A DNA stretch of 64,000 bases from Bidens hawaiensis (Eukaryota; Streptophyta; Magnoliopsida; Asterales; Asteraceae), in the NCBI GenBank assembly GCA_021521415.1, contig JAIQDT010000675.1, positions 310,001 to 374,000 on the forward strand, written 5' to 3'. Made by a program: the position numbers and the translations under genes. Below, in pieces: positions 36,645 to 48,924 of this stretch. Below the pieces are notes generated by a model. It had not been told where the DNA came from and made no database searches. It saw only the letters and a program-made list of their open reading frames with translations. How positions within the stretch are numbered: position 1 is the stretch's first letter; every line of letters begins with the position of its first letter.

Positions 36645-37716
36645 ACGTAAAACTAACTAATATAAAATTAAAAAAGAAATATTGCCAGGTAAGCCACATG
36701 AGGATGGACTGACTGGCCCGATTTTGATGACTAGTAGATTGATCCTCAAACGTACACGTGTAATCATCATTTGCTCCCATTTTTGTTCCAAAACCACCCT
36801 CGCAGTTTAGTAAATTATGCACTCCCCCCCAACTCTACATATGATCATAACTAGTCCCCTTGTTTGCACACTGTTTTAAAACAATCATCTAACTTTTTTA
36901 TAGATACGAGCCGAATCAGCCGCGCTTGACTAAACTTGAACTCAAGTTACCCAAAGAGTTTCAAGTGTAGTTTGGTGGTTAGTAATTTTATAAACTTGTA
37001 AACTTGAACTTATTTCGAATTTATTTAACTATATTCATACAAACTCATGTATAACTATTTATCAATATAGTTTATAAAACATTATTTAATTTAAGAAAGT
37101 TATAGTTTAGCTTGTTTTGAATTGTATACTTAAATCTCATGCTCAGTTTGTATTTCAATCTCACAAAAATATATTCAAAATTCAGAATACAATGAAATGA
37201 AAATAAAATGTAAGAAGGGTCAAAGTGTAAATGCTGACATCACGATAAGTTAATGGAGTACACAACGGCCAGCATGGTATCATATGGGCCAACTCAGTTA
37301 GCACATTGTACAAGGCTCTACCACGTGTCTCTATAATACAAACTACTTTGACTTTTGTTTTGTGAACTTAATTAACAATTATTTACATTATAACTATTAT
37401 TTTTTTAACGACTAACGAATTCTTTAAGTGGGTTACTGGTTAAATCCATTACATTTGGAGACACTCGTCTTTCGATCCGGAAAAAATCTTCACCTAAGGC
37501 CAATACCCGTGAACGCTCGCCCGAAGGCACGGTAGTGCAGTGAGCTAAAACTCGTCTAGTTCAAGGATCCAACTAGTGAAAGCCATCTACTCGCCTAAAG
37601 ATTATGAGTAAATGAGAGAGGAATTGTTTGTGAGAAAGGAATTGTTTGCGAGAAAGTTAAATTGGGATTACATGGTTCAAACCGTGCGCGCGCGTGTGTA
37701 TATGAAAAAGTTAATG

Positions 37717-37883
37717 TACAAATGAAATTAACGTGCTAATTATGAGAATCAAGTAAAGTAATTATTTTATAAAAGTAGAGTAGTTATGTGATTACATCAT
37801 AGAGTAAATCACATAACTACTCTACTTGTATAAAATAAATACTTTACTTGATTCTCATAATTAGCACGTTAATTTCATTTGTA
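37717..37883. repeat. Inverted repeat with arms of about 78 bp
   Basis: The left arm starts 'tacaaatgaaattaacgtg' and the right arm ends 'cacgttaatttcatttgta'; pairing continues to a short loop around 37795-37805 with few mismatches. It is a MITE-sized palindrome with no coding capacity. Confidence 0.85.
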
Positions 37884-38204
37884 TTTGACTAAAACCCTAC
37901 ACACACATACACACACAATGATCTTTTTTCCTCAAAATTATGTCTTTTTTTTTGTTGAATGAGGATACGGAGGAAACATTTTAGTTTTTTTTTTTACCTT
38001 TTTGTTTTTGAGTTATGATTATTTTAATTTTTTTTAGGATTTCTTTCGGCCACAAAACATTCTAGGTTAAATTTTTTAGAATAACTTGACCTTAAAAAAC
38101 TATTCTTTAATTAAAAAGAGATACAAAAAATAATGATTATTAATGTAATTATATAAAAATAAACAAAGATTTGATTGATAATGCTCTTGTAAATATAACT
38201 AAAA

Positions 38205-38390
38205 ATGATCTTTATTGTTCCAGCTTCCAACTACGATCGTGTTAACTAATACCATTTGTTTACTATTAAAAGTTAAAACCTAAAAAAAAACTTATAATTA
38301 CTAAAAGCGATCAATATTGCTCCAACTTCCAACTAAGATCTCCTTAACTAATACCATTCGCTACACTATAAAAAGTTAAAACCTCATAAT
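38205..38390 (+). repeat. Imperfect two-copy tandem repeat
   Basis: About 38205-38285 and 38308-38385 share 'gctccaacttccaacta', 'gttaactaataccatt' and 'aaaagttaaaacct' in the same order, roughly 105 bp apart. Confidence 0.65.
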
Positions 38391-39180
38391 TGCTTTTGGT
38401 TTACAGATTGGATTCAGAGCGCTCTAACCTTTTTGGATGCCTAAAACGAAACGAAAATTCGAGAGCTTTTTCAAATTTTATTGTTACGAAGCAAAACAAC
38501 TAACCATGAACATGTTTGTCTTTTCAAATAACTTAAGGATCATTTTCATCGCTTAGTATGTTTTTGGTCTAATTTTCATTATTTTTTAGTATGTTTCGAT
38601 TTAACCTTAGTCTAAATTGAAGGCCTTATCCAAGTGGAGGTTTAAAGCCCTAACTTGATTTTACTTCTCTTAAAGACGACCTTTATTAGATTTTAAGAGT
38701 CCGCCTGCACCAAAAAACCATCACTGGCTACATCTAACTGTTTTTTTGTTTCATTAAAAACTTTTGCTAATGCGATGTAGACTTTTCAGCCGCTTACACA
38801 ATCTGACGCGACTCCTATCGATCACATTAACTATTTGTTTCACCCATTAAAAAACCGTTGTCCGTTTTTCGTTACCTGACATGGACTTTTTAGTATTTCA
38901 CATATCACTATCCGTAATCCATACTTAATTGTCTATTTTATCCACAAAAATTCTCGATTCAGTTTCCAGCGATTCAGCTTAGATATTTCTAGAGTTACGT
39001 ATTCTAACATAACGCCAACCAATCACAGTTAACCTTCGAGCTTTTTAATTCCATTTATATCAAAGGAAGGTTCTAAACCGGTGTTATCTCCGACTAAATA
39101 AATGTAATTACAACAAATGCTATGATAATTTTATTAAATGACCGACAAATAAAGTCCTGCTACTCTTAATAACCCATGCA

Positions 39181-39362
39181 CACGTGATCACAAACAACGC
39201 TGAATAACCCAAACAACTAAAAACCCACTACGATAAAACCGAAGCGAAAACTCATTGACCAAATGTCACGATAACAACAATCAACAAGAAAATTAATATT
39301 ACACATCCATGTATTTATTATTCATCATCATATACAACCATAACACGTGTCAGCTGACGTGG
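39181..39362 (+). promoter_or_regulatory. G-box/ACGT elements upstream of the bZIP gene
   Basis: CACGTG occurs at 39181-39186 and 39344-39349, and TGACGTGG at 39355-39362, the last two only 5 bp apart. These are binding sites for the very class of bZIP factor encoded downstream. The transcription start is not known; the last two sites may lie near or in the 5' UTR. Confidence 0.6.
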
Positions 39363-40962
39363 AACATTACCATCTCTCTCCATATTCAGCAAAAACCCCC
39401 AACTTCTTCTTCCTTGTTCATACACATGATCAAACTACACCATTATCCCAATTTCCATACAGGTATACCTTAATTCTCACTATTATTTCTTCAATTCACT
39501 CTCAAATCTTGCATTTCAAACCAAACCCACCTCCAATTTCAATTATTACTGTTCAATTTTGATGTTTAATTACAAAATTGTTAAAAAGATTCGATTTTTA
39601 TGATGATTCTTTGGTAATTAGCTTTAATCTGAACTGGGTTTGGTTTATTTGTGTTAGATTTGATGGCAATTATGTGTTTAGTGAGAGATCAGAAGTTTAA
39701 ATTGGGGAAAATTAGCTCATAATTGATTAAAACCCTAATAAATAGAACTGGTATTTTAATTAAGTTAAAGCATTGTGTTGTGATAAGACTAAATTTTGTT
39801 TTGAAGGTTTTTTATTTTTATTTTTATTTTTTATTTTTATGGATTTCTAGTGATACTGGGTTGTCAGAAAGCTGTAGTTCTTATTTAGAAGGCATCTGAT
39901 TTTAGTTTCTGAGTTTTTTTTTTAATTTTTTTATACATATATATTTTTTATTTTTAGTGATGGGTTGTCAGAAATCTGAAATTCTTGTTTTTGTTTATCA
40001 CTTTATTATAATTGTTAGATGTGGATCTTGAAGGACAACAAAGGCGTGTACCTTTTATTTTATCTTTCCCTTTTTTTGCTTTATGTCAAGGTCTTTATAG
40101 TAATAATTTGGTGGTTTCTGGGAAGTAATTGGAGTTGGAATAAACTTGTATTTGCAAAGTTTGATGGGATTCTGATGATAAAGGCGCGTAACGAATTATT
40201 CGGTTAATAAATTTGGTGAATGTTGGGATTTATGAATTTTAAGTGGTTACTAGGTTTTAAGTTCTAACCCTGGGATATGCTTTCTTTTAAATGGAAAGCG
40301 AATCTTGTATTTAAGAATACGGTTAATCGTTTGTCTTGATTTACTTAATGCGTCGGGGCGTGAGCGGGCGTGTCGGTGTGCGTGAGTGATACTTTTAGCA
40401 AATTGAGTCAGTTACTTGAGTGAACCCTTATGATGATTAATGACGTCCAACATATATATACGCAAATGTATGCATAGATATATATAGTTGCGCGTTATAG
40501 GGAGGGAAGGAGGTTTATTTTGCGAAACGTAGATGTGCATCTATTAAAAATTAATGTAAAATCTAGCCTGTAGTTGTTTCGTGTTTTACTTAAGTTGCGT
40601 TAGTTTATGTAGAATGTTACATTTATATGCTCATTATGTTTCCATTTTGTGATTTAGTTACTTAAATTGCACACACATTGAGGTTTCTCGTATGTCTAAA
40701 TCAGCATAGATTCTCTAATGGCAAATATGAAGATAAAAGTTGTATTGTGTGTTTACATTAAAAGTGATTTGAGTGTATACCAACCAAAAGATGCTTGGTA
40801 GTTTTGATGTTTATTATCTGGAGCCTCTTATTTATTAACAAATTTTAATATTTTTTTTTCATTGTCGTGTGCAGCCAAGTGAGGAAGTATTTAGCAAGAC
40901 AAAATTTATAGCTAAACGTGAAAGGCCCGCATCATATTTGAATCAGTTTAAGGTGTTTACTC
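39340..40962 (+). promoter_or_regulatory. Predicted 5' UTR with a 1.4-kb intron (bZIP gene)
   Basis: A donor 'cag|gtatac' at 39462/39463 and an acceptor 'gtgcag|cc' at 40874/40875 would join a leader exon to the exon holding the start codon. In that spliced leader an ATG at about 39428 would open a 14-codon upstream reading frame ending before the main start. Leader start and splicing are inferred only. Confidence 0.45.
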
Positions 40963-43900
40963 ATGGGAAGCTGTGAAGAAGCAAAGGATTGTAAGCCTGA
41001 AGAAATATCTTCACCTCCCGCGGTAAGAATCAAACACTTATTTACTTTCCCCTTTTCATTTATTTTTTCTACTTTTGCAAAGAAAAAATGTATGTTATTG
41101 TATAAAAAGGAATAATATTATCAAAAGTTATACGTTGCATGCCAAGGTATCAACTATGTACAGAAAAATTGATGATCATATTAATTTGTCAACATATCAC
41201 TTTCTCAGATGTTTTGAGATCATACAGTTTGCCAAGGTATCAACTATGTACAGATAAATTGATGATCATATTAATTTGTCAACATATCACTTTCTCAGAT
41301 GTTTTGAGATCATACAGTTTGTTTTATTCTTCTATGACGTCTCATTTTATATCGTGTAACCGTTTTGTACCACGTCAGACTATTAATTATCATTTTACAT
41401 GAGCGTCTTCTTTTTTGTTGTTTAATATTTAATACTTTTTCGTTCGTCATACCATTTTCATATGGCAATTTGTCGTTTCGTGCCGAATGATACTATGTCA
41501 CTTGAGTTGATACTATTTCTAACGGTTTTTCTTTTGTTTTCCTTTTTTTTTCTTATTGTCAGGAGCAGCGGCAAACCGGTCATGCATATTCCGATTGGGC
41601 GTCCATGCAGGTCTAATGATTTTAACTGCCATTTTTGTTTACAACTGAAAATTGAGCTCTTGAACCAGAGTAACTAGCTAACACTGATTTTGCAGGCTTA
41701 TTATGGCCCGAAAATGCCTGTGCCACCATACTTCAGTTCACCTGTTGCATCAGGTCATGCACCTCCACCATATATGTGGGGCCCAATGCCGGTATTTGCG
41801 CCATACAAAACTAAAATCTTTTGAATATGTTAAAACTAGACCATCCTTTGACTTTTTGTTGCACTTTTGGTTCAGCATATGATGCCGCCTTATGCTGCAA
41901 TGTATCCACATGGAGGTGTTTATGCGCATCCAGGAGCTACTGTGGTAATCTTAATAACAATTTTGTTTATATGAGTTATCATGTGTCTATACTGACTCGT
42001 GTTCGTATGACGCAGGCGGGTAATACTAATCCTACACCCGTACCTATCGAGTCGTCCGGGAATGCAGATAGAGGCTTGATAAAGAAGCTGAAAGGAATTG
42101 ATGAGTTGACAATGTCGATAGGGAACACCAATGGAATCTCTAATAGGTAATTTAAAACCGTGTATTGGTTGATATATGTAAGTAAACTTTTTAACTCTTT
42201 TGATGTTCGTGACAGTCCGGATACTGAAGGTTCTAGTGAAGGCAGTGATACTAATACAAGTTGTAAAAATGGTCAGAAAAGCATCCGTGGAGGATCATCT
42301 ACAAGTTGTAAGCTTAATATTACATGATTTGAAAAATATAAAAAAATAAGGCTGCGTGTAGTCTTTGGTGTATGCTAAAACTGGTGTGGTTAAACGGGTC
42401 GTGTTCGTGGGTTGGCGGGTCCAACCTGACACGAATTCAATTTCATGTCACACACGAACACGATTGCAACACGCTTATTGGTGGGCTGACATGAACACAA
42501 CTTTGTTTGACCGGCAATTTTTTTTCTGTATATTTTAAAATTCTATATTTACATATTATTTTTATTTTATAAATCAGTTATGTTTTAATTTTTAAATATG
42601 CTATATTATTTAAAAAGTTTATTAACAAAAACTCTAATATATATATTTTTTTGTAAAACACATTGAAAAAAAAAAAAAACTAAAAAAACCAAATTAGTAA
42701 ATGGGTTAAATGAATAAACCCACAAGGTTTACATGAACATGACCCCTTTAGCTAAATTTGATCGCGGGTTCGACCCAAATCGGACCCAATCCCGTTTACA
42801 CTAAACTCAATCCTGCAAATTTCGTGTTAGAAATTCACATCCCTAACTAAAACTTGATACATGATACAACCAGCTGAAGTTGTCAAGACTGAGCGAAGTG
42901 ATACGAACATGCTCTCTAAGAAAGTGACAGGTGTCAAGATTTTGGGTAAAGAAGTTGAAGCGGTTATTTCTGGTGACTTGGGAACCGAGCTGGAGCTTAA
43001 AAAGTCCCCTGCAACTGCCAACATGGCCATGGTTCCCAGCAGTCTAGTGCTTCAGGTACATATTTCGCGTGAAATCAATATTGTTTTTTCAAATTTAATT
43101 TTGAATTTGGATTATGTTATTTATTTCTAGGATGAACGGGAACTGAAAAGGGAAAAAAGAAAGCAGTCAAACCGAGAATCTGCTAGGAGGTCGAGATTAA
43201 GGAAACAGGTAGATCAAACCGTTCTCGTATTATGGTATTAGTTATACCAGAAAAATATTAAAAATGATTAATTCTTTTTTTTTTTTGTTTTTGAATATTT
43301 TAATATCCAGGCGGAAGCTGAAGAACTTGGTAAAAGAGTTGAAGAACTCACTAGTGAAAATTTGAAACTCAAGTCTGAGGTCAACCAATTAACTGTTAAT
43401 GCAACTAACTTGAAGATTCAAAATGCTAAACTACTGGTACTTGCGTAGATTCCAGAATCTTCTCGTTATTATACAGTTCCTCAACTTAAATGCTTTTATA
43501 TAGGATTGGCGGGTGTGTTAAAACAGGCTCGTGGGTTGTGAGAAATGGATTAAACCGGTCTCCAAACACGAACTGTTTAGTTTAACCGGTGAACACAAAC
43601 ACAAACACGACACATTTATTTAGATATGATAACCCAAAACCTGATTGTTTTCATGCCATGTTTCAGCTCGTAAGGACTTATGGATGTGCATGAAACCGCC
43701 TGTACCTGAAAAACCGAACCCAAACAAAACCGATGGTTTGGTTTTATGGTTTGTTAGAAACCAAATATTTGGTTCGGTTTTGGTTTCGCATGTGGTTAAA
43801 ACCGAAAAAACCGAAATGAACTTATGGACTTTCATTTTCGTTTTTTCAACGTGAAGTAACTTATAAGAATTTAATAAACCGTGTAACCCAAATATTTCAG

Positions 43901-44445
43901 CCCCAAAAAAAAACAGTCGATTATTCATTAATTAGCAAAAAGATTTAGTCCCAAATTTATTATTTTGGGCCAAAAATATTTTTTCAGCCCAAAAATTTTA
44001 AGCGCAAATGGTAAAATTGAAAAAATCGAAACCGAATGGTTTTTAAAAAATAAAAATGCGAATTTTCGGTTTCTGGTCAACTTGAGCTAAAAACCGACCC
44101 ATGCACACGCCTAGTCAAGAGTTACCTTGGTTTATTTGATTTGTTTACTTTACGGTTCTTGAAGGATATACTACACATTCACTTACACTTACACAAACAA
44201 CTATTTCAGTAACTGTTTAATTCTGGTTATAGGAAAAACTCAAGGCGGCACAACTTGAAGCTACCGAAGACCCAATGCCCGAGAAAACAGGTTCAACTTT
44301 GACCACTGCTAACCTCCTCTCGAGAGTCGACAACCACTCTGGTTCAGTAGTTGGAGACACCACCGGTTCTGGTTCGAGTGCACCAGTGCACCAACTTCTG
44401 GATGCTAGTCCACGAGCTGATGTGGTTACTGCTGGTGCGGGCTAA
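40963..44445 (+). CDS. GBF3: Group G bZIP G-box binding factor, GBF3/CPRF1-like
   Basis: Ten coding exons: 40963-41022, 41563-41610, 41696-41791, 41876-41944, 42016-42146, 42216-42307, 42874-43055, 43131-43208, 43311-43436, 44233-44445; all GT-AG, phases agree, 364 aa (GBF3 and CPRF1 are similar in length). The N-terminal Pro-rich MFMR region has YSDWASMQ, AYYGPKMPVPPYF and PYMWGPMP, then VYAHPG. The middle carries LIKKLKGIDELTMSIGN and Ser-rich EGSSEGSDTNTS. The basic region (NRESARRSRLRKQ) is about residues 241-253, followed by a leucine zipper. The C-terminus has NLLSRVDN and HQLLDASPRAD, as in CPRF1/GBF3. These nuclear factors dimerise and bind CACGTG in light- and ABA-responsive promoters. 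A 5' UTR intron (39463-40874) is inferred. Introns contain two transposon insertions and a 90-bp duplication. Confidence 0.94.
41141..41320 (+). repeat. Exact-period 90-bp tandem duplication in bZIP intron 1
   Basis: Two copies starting 'gccaaggtatcaactatg' at 41141 and 41231 differ at about one base. Both lie well inside the intron between coding exons 1 and 2. It looks recent. Confidence 0.92.
42382..42846. mobile_element. hAT-like element in bZIP intron 6
   Basis: 'ctaaaact' occurs on both sides (42375-42382 and 42847-42854) as an 8-bp target duplication. Ends are 'ggtgtggttaaacggg' and 'cacatccctaa'. The interior has 'cgggtcgtg' / 'cacgaac' repeats and is non-coding. Confidence 0.75.
43501..44113. 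mobile_element. hAT-like insertion(s) in bZIP intron 9
   Basis: Left end 'taggattggcgggtgtg', right end 'catgcacacgccta' (complement 'taggcgtgtgcatg'). The interior has two styles of repeats, 'cacaaacacgac' and 'aaccgaaa', suggesting two nested elements. No matching target duplication was found. Confidence 0.5.
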
Positions 44446-45149
44446 CCCACAACAAGTGTGCACTTGACCCCTTGCTATAGTATCTTAATTTACAAAGTTA
44501 ATTGTGTAAATTTGGTCTATATTTATGTGACCCAAATTACTTCTAACAGCAAGTAGAGAATATGAATATGGATATGGATATGATATGCCTTTAATAGGTA
44601 CCCTAAGTTTCAGAGTGCGGGTCGAAATTAACTGGCCTGAGTTAGTTTGTTCTAGTTAACTGATCTCGTGGTACTAAATACATGTTTGTGTGATATATAA
44701 TGTGTTGGTAATTGGTTGAATGTTTTAAGGCCAAGTACAAGTTATTATTATAACTTAGGCCCATCTGGCTGGTTCGAATCGAACCGGATTAGTACTAAAT
44801 AGGGTGTTTCTAGTTTGGTTCAACTGGTTTTGACCAAATTTTTGGGCCGAACAACTAGCTTTGGTTTTGGAAAAACAAGCAAACTTTTGGGTTGGATGGA
44901 TTGGGCCAGACGAGTTAAAACGATTAAATTTTTAGCTACTAGTTTTGTTTTTTTATTTCGAAATCGTTTGTTTGTATCAAGTTTTTAAAATGATGAAGAT
45001 GGTTCATAATAGAATTATTATGGCTCAATCGATTGGTCTCCTCATTATCGTATCATATACATAGATACAATATTAACACTCGACTACCCTCGTCGACTGT
45101 TATGAGAACTAATCTAGTCAATTTACCCCCAAGTCTAAGGAGGATGTTG
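44446..45149. other. 3' flank of the bZIP gene
   Basis: 3' UTR sequence followed by AT-rich DNA; about 44760-44890 has 'ggttcgaatcgaaccgg'-type words like the hAT-like elements elsewhere. No gene is seen. Confidence 0.45.
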
Positions 45150-45980
45150 GATGCTTAGACTGGATCTGAAGTCATTAAACAACTTAGACTGGATTTGAAG
45201 TCATCAACACACGTGGCAAGCCCTTCGTAAGAATATCGGCTAGTTGATAGCGAGGAACGTGTAACACGAATTTGGCTGGCTTGAACTTTGTTCCGGGTGA
45301 AGTTTTTATATGCTTGGTACCTTGATGTTGAATTGGATTCCCCGATATATAAATAGTACTTGCATTGCCACAATGCACTAGGGATGCTCCTCGTGTAGGT
45401 TGACCCAATCAAGCAGGAGATTCAAATCCAACATAATACCACAACCGCGCTTGCCAACCCAAGTGTTCTAAGAGATCGTGGTTTGTCTCTTAGACTGCCA
45501 GGATATGAGATTATCACCCAAGTAGATGGTATTGGAAGTTGAGCGACGAGTGTCGAGGCAGCCCGCCTAATCAACGTCGTATACAAAAAAAAAGAAGAAA
45601 TTGAGCTACGTCTCATGTAAACACTCATCGTTAAGGTACCATTCACATATCTCAAAATCTGGTGAGTGCATCGAGATGACAAAAATGAGGAGCATGCACA
45701 TGCATGCAGACTTGCTGAAGCGCGTAGGAGATGTCCGGTTTAGTGAAGGTTAAGTATTGAAGAGCCGCGACGAGGCTATGGTACATGGTAGATTATGGAA
45801 TTAAATAACTTGCATTAGTACCCAACTTACCGACTGTATCGACCAGAGTATGTACGGGGTTGCAATCGGTCATCTTTGCCTTATTAAAAATGTCTTGGGA
45901 ATATTTCTATTGAAACAAAAGCATTTCTTTTGGATTCCGAGAAACCGATATACAAAGAAAATAACTTAGGGAGCGAAGAT
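45150..45980 (-). pseudogene. Degenerate copia RT/RNase H remnant
   Basis: On the minus strand, 45682-45422 and 45408-45184 read as the RNase H end of a copia polyprotein: HQILRYVNGT, then GNPIQHQGTKHIKT and LADILTKGLP, followed by a stop. Further upstream (to about 45980) resembles the end of the reverse transcriptase. Frameshifts and stops are frequent. Confidence 0.8.
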
Positions 45981-46039
45981 TCTTCATGGCAAACTTAGAA
46001 GAAAGATGAAATGTTATTTGACGTGCTCTAAATTATACA

Positions 46040-46231
46040 CAAAATAATATAAATATTCTCCTACATTTAAGGAATGATTACTGGTGGATTGGAATGAAGA
46101 AACACATTGCTATCTATGTTTCTAAATGTCTAACTTGTTCAAGGATCAAATCAGAACATCAAAAGCCAGCAGGCTTACTACACTAGCCTGAGATTCCAAT
46201 TTGGAGATGGGATATGATAACTATGGATTTC
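46040..46231 (+). pseudogene. Ty3/gypsy integrase fragment, left part
   Basis: Encodes the zinc-binding end of an integrase (YVSKCLTCSRIKSEHQKPAG), then an internal stop and WRWDMITMDF before the break. The right part resumes at 48930, after a solo LTR. Reverse transcriptase is missing at the left. Confidence 0.85.
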
Positions 46232-46236
46232 ATTAT

Positions 46237-48924
46237 TGTCACACCTCAACCAACGACGGAACATGCCCGGACGAGACGATGATTGCTCATAGCTCATGAT
46301 CGACTAAAGTTTCATAATTCATTAATAGATTTAAAACAAGTAACAAACACATATTGTTCAAATAAAAACAAACAAATAAAACATGAAATAAAGATTATTA
46401 TATTCATTATTTAAATTAGGTCCATCTGCCTATGTCTTGCACCAAGCAATCTTTCAACAACCTAATTTCCAATACCTGAAAACCATGCGAGAGTGTCAAC
46501 TCAAAATAGTTTGTGAGAACGCAAGTTTTAAGTAAAACAATAGAATATGAGTTATATGTTGAAAACATTCCATATGTGTTAAGTTACTTGTATACCTTTG
46601 TGATTACAACCAAACCTTTAACACGTTTAGTGAGTCGTCTAATCAGACTATTATGTTAAATGTTTAAAGATCATTAGATTCTGAACACACAAGTCTCTAC
46701 TTGAGGCCTGAGTGGGTGGGTCAGGCCAATAGATCTATCATTATACTACCACGGGCTTAACAAGTTAATGGTTGTCAATGCGAATATGTATACACTTGTA
46801 ATGATCACACATAACGAATGTTATGAAATAAAGCTTGAATCAAATAGCATATATAAAACATAGAATAAATAAGTTGCATGTTTCCACCCCAAAGTATAAA
46901 ACGTTTAAAAACATGAAAAAGGGGCTATGAACTCACCTGATAGCGTTGATAGTTATTCCACAAAAAGGTTGCAAGTAAGCTGAAAGGGTCGTCCTATGAG
47001 GTTGCTACAACACATTCACGTATAAGGACTAAGTTGATTGAGTGATAAGCATTGCGGTTTTTATTGATAATTGATGATGGTTTAACGCCAAATGATAAAC
47101 TTAGGGTTAAATTCTGTAATTAGGTTGTAGAGTTAATTATGTTAAGAACTTAATTATTCATTAAAACTGAGGGTTTTAGATTCTTGCCAAACTTGGGGTT
47201 TGTTTCCCGAATTTATTGAGTGACCAAACGATCAAGTTCTGTTCGAAAAAAATTATATGAAAATGTCTAACATGTTTCTAGTTTTCAAAACTATTTTTCT
47301 ATTTTTATTATTTATATATAATTTAATAAAAGCCATAAAACAATGACGGATTGTAACCGTCACTTTTTAGCGACACTTTACGCCAAAATTCATTAATAAT
47401 TATACGCTTGGGAGAATTATGCAAGACCAGTTGGAAAACTTTCTAGATGATATAACATTCCAGAAGAAGACTCAAGTGTTTTGGAAGTATAGCGAATGAG
47501 TTATGACTTCAGGAAAACAGCTCAGTGAATCTGTCTCGAGATCAGATTTGACATAGGTTTGTATAAAATCTGTTTGACCAACTTATACTTTACAAAAAAT
47601 ATACGAAACTTAGTCTTCTGAAAACTAGACTCATAGAACTACAATTTAGACTCAAGAATCAACCAAAATTAGTTATCAACAAGTTATGGTGCCATGAAAC
47701 TCAGTTTTCAAATATGCTTTTATTAACTGTTGCGACTGCTTGAGTTATAAGCGAGTTTTTACGTATCAAACTTGTATGAAATCATCATAAACGACCAACT
47801 ATCATCATATTCATGTTATATTATCATTATGTCTAGATCATTAGGGTATGTTTATAAATATTTATGCAGAAACAACCAGGCCGGCTCATCGTCCGTGGAG
47901 GCCTAAAACTAACTAAAATGTTGAGGCCTTTTCCTTTTCTTTTTGTTATGCGTATAGAGGTAGACTTGGTGGCTTAAATATTTAAGATCTTTGTCTCGTT
48001 CTTGGTGGCTTTGATCCAAATTTCAGAACGTTCTTTGTCTCGTATACAAGAATTATAATTATAAAATATGGATGATATGCGGTGGTAATGGATATGAAAC
48101 AATCCTCCTTAGCTTGTGAACATCAATGAGTTGTCAATTCTAAAATAACTATACTTTCAAAATCTCATAATACATAACTCCTAATTAAGATAGAGGCCTT
48201 ATAAAACTGGAGGCCTAAAGCCATTGCCTCATTTAGCTTACCCACAAGACGGCCTAACAACAAAACGAAGAGTATAAGCATAGCGAGGACGGTTTGGTAT
48301 TCGGTGAGGACGATGTTTCTTGGCTGCCCTCACGACTTGGATCCCTTTTGGTGGATGATTTCAGAAGTAATAAAATAATCAAGTTAGTTTAGAATCTGTG
48401 TTTTGCATATTAAAGAAAATACAATAGGGTTTAGAGTCTAATTCACCTAGAACGATCTTGGAATCTTGATGACTTGAATGATTGATAAAGTTTTTGTGTT
48501 AGGGTTTATATAGGTTGTGAAAAGAAAAGGTGGGTTGTGGTTGTCAATGTAATGAAATGGAGATAAGGGTGGATGGTTGTTATTATGATGAGGATGAAGA
48601 GTTTGTTACACAAGTTCTTTGAATGGAACTACAATTGTGTTCATTCAAAATTTGAAGTTAAAATATATCTTATTAGAAGTGGAAGCTGAAATCAAAGGGA
48701 TAAGAGAGTTGGAATCCAATCTTTGATTGGTATTTTTGGGAGTATAGTTAGTTAAGTTTAAATATTAACTTCAAATAACAATATAAAAGAGTGTTTTGAT
48801 GAACTATGATAATGTGGACGGGAATTGTTATTATTATTTATTAGGATTATGTGTTAAATACATTATCTAATTCACTTGGCTTAATTTCAATATTTTACCT
48901 TTTTTTTAAATGTGGGTTGTTACA
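46237..48924 (+). mobile_element. Solo LTR, 2.69 kb, inserted in gypsy integrase
   Basis: Starts 'TGTCACACCTCAACC' and ends 'GGGTTGTTACA' (TG...CA) with perfect 5-bp target duplications 'attat' at 46232-46236 and 48925-48929. Removing it and one repeat restores the integrase frame. No coding region or primer site is inside, so it is a recombination remnant. About 47878-48258 is a nested hAT-like insertion with ends 'aggccggctc' and 'gacggccta'. Confidence 0.88.
47878..48258. mobile_element. hAT-like element nested in the solo LTR
   Basis: 'caggccggctcatcg' at the left and 'acaagacggccta' at the right are inverted ends; the interior repeats 'aggccta'. Target duplication is only partly visible. 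Confidence 0.5.

Larger units (their letters stand above)
36656..39180. other. Intergenic region left of the bZIP gene
   Basis: Holds an inverted repeat (37717-37883), a tandem repeat (38205-38390), a short repeat at about 37560-37580 ('tcaaggatccaactagtga') shared in reverse with 14766-14786, and a purine/CG run at 37685. No gene is seen. Confidence 0.5.

Noticed and set aside
37717..37883. A microRNA gene
   Set aside because: Arms pair almost perfectly along their whole length, which is more like a MITE than a microRNA precursor; no evidence of precise processing is available.
43620..43928. Open frames of 69-102 codons on both strands in bZIP intron 9
   Set aside because: They lie within the hAT-like 'aaccgaaa' repeats and have no homology.
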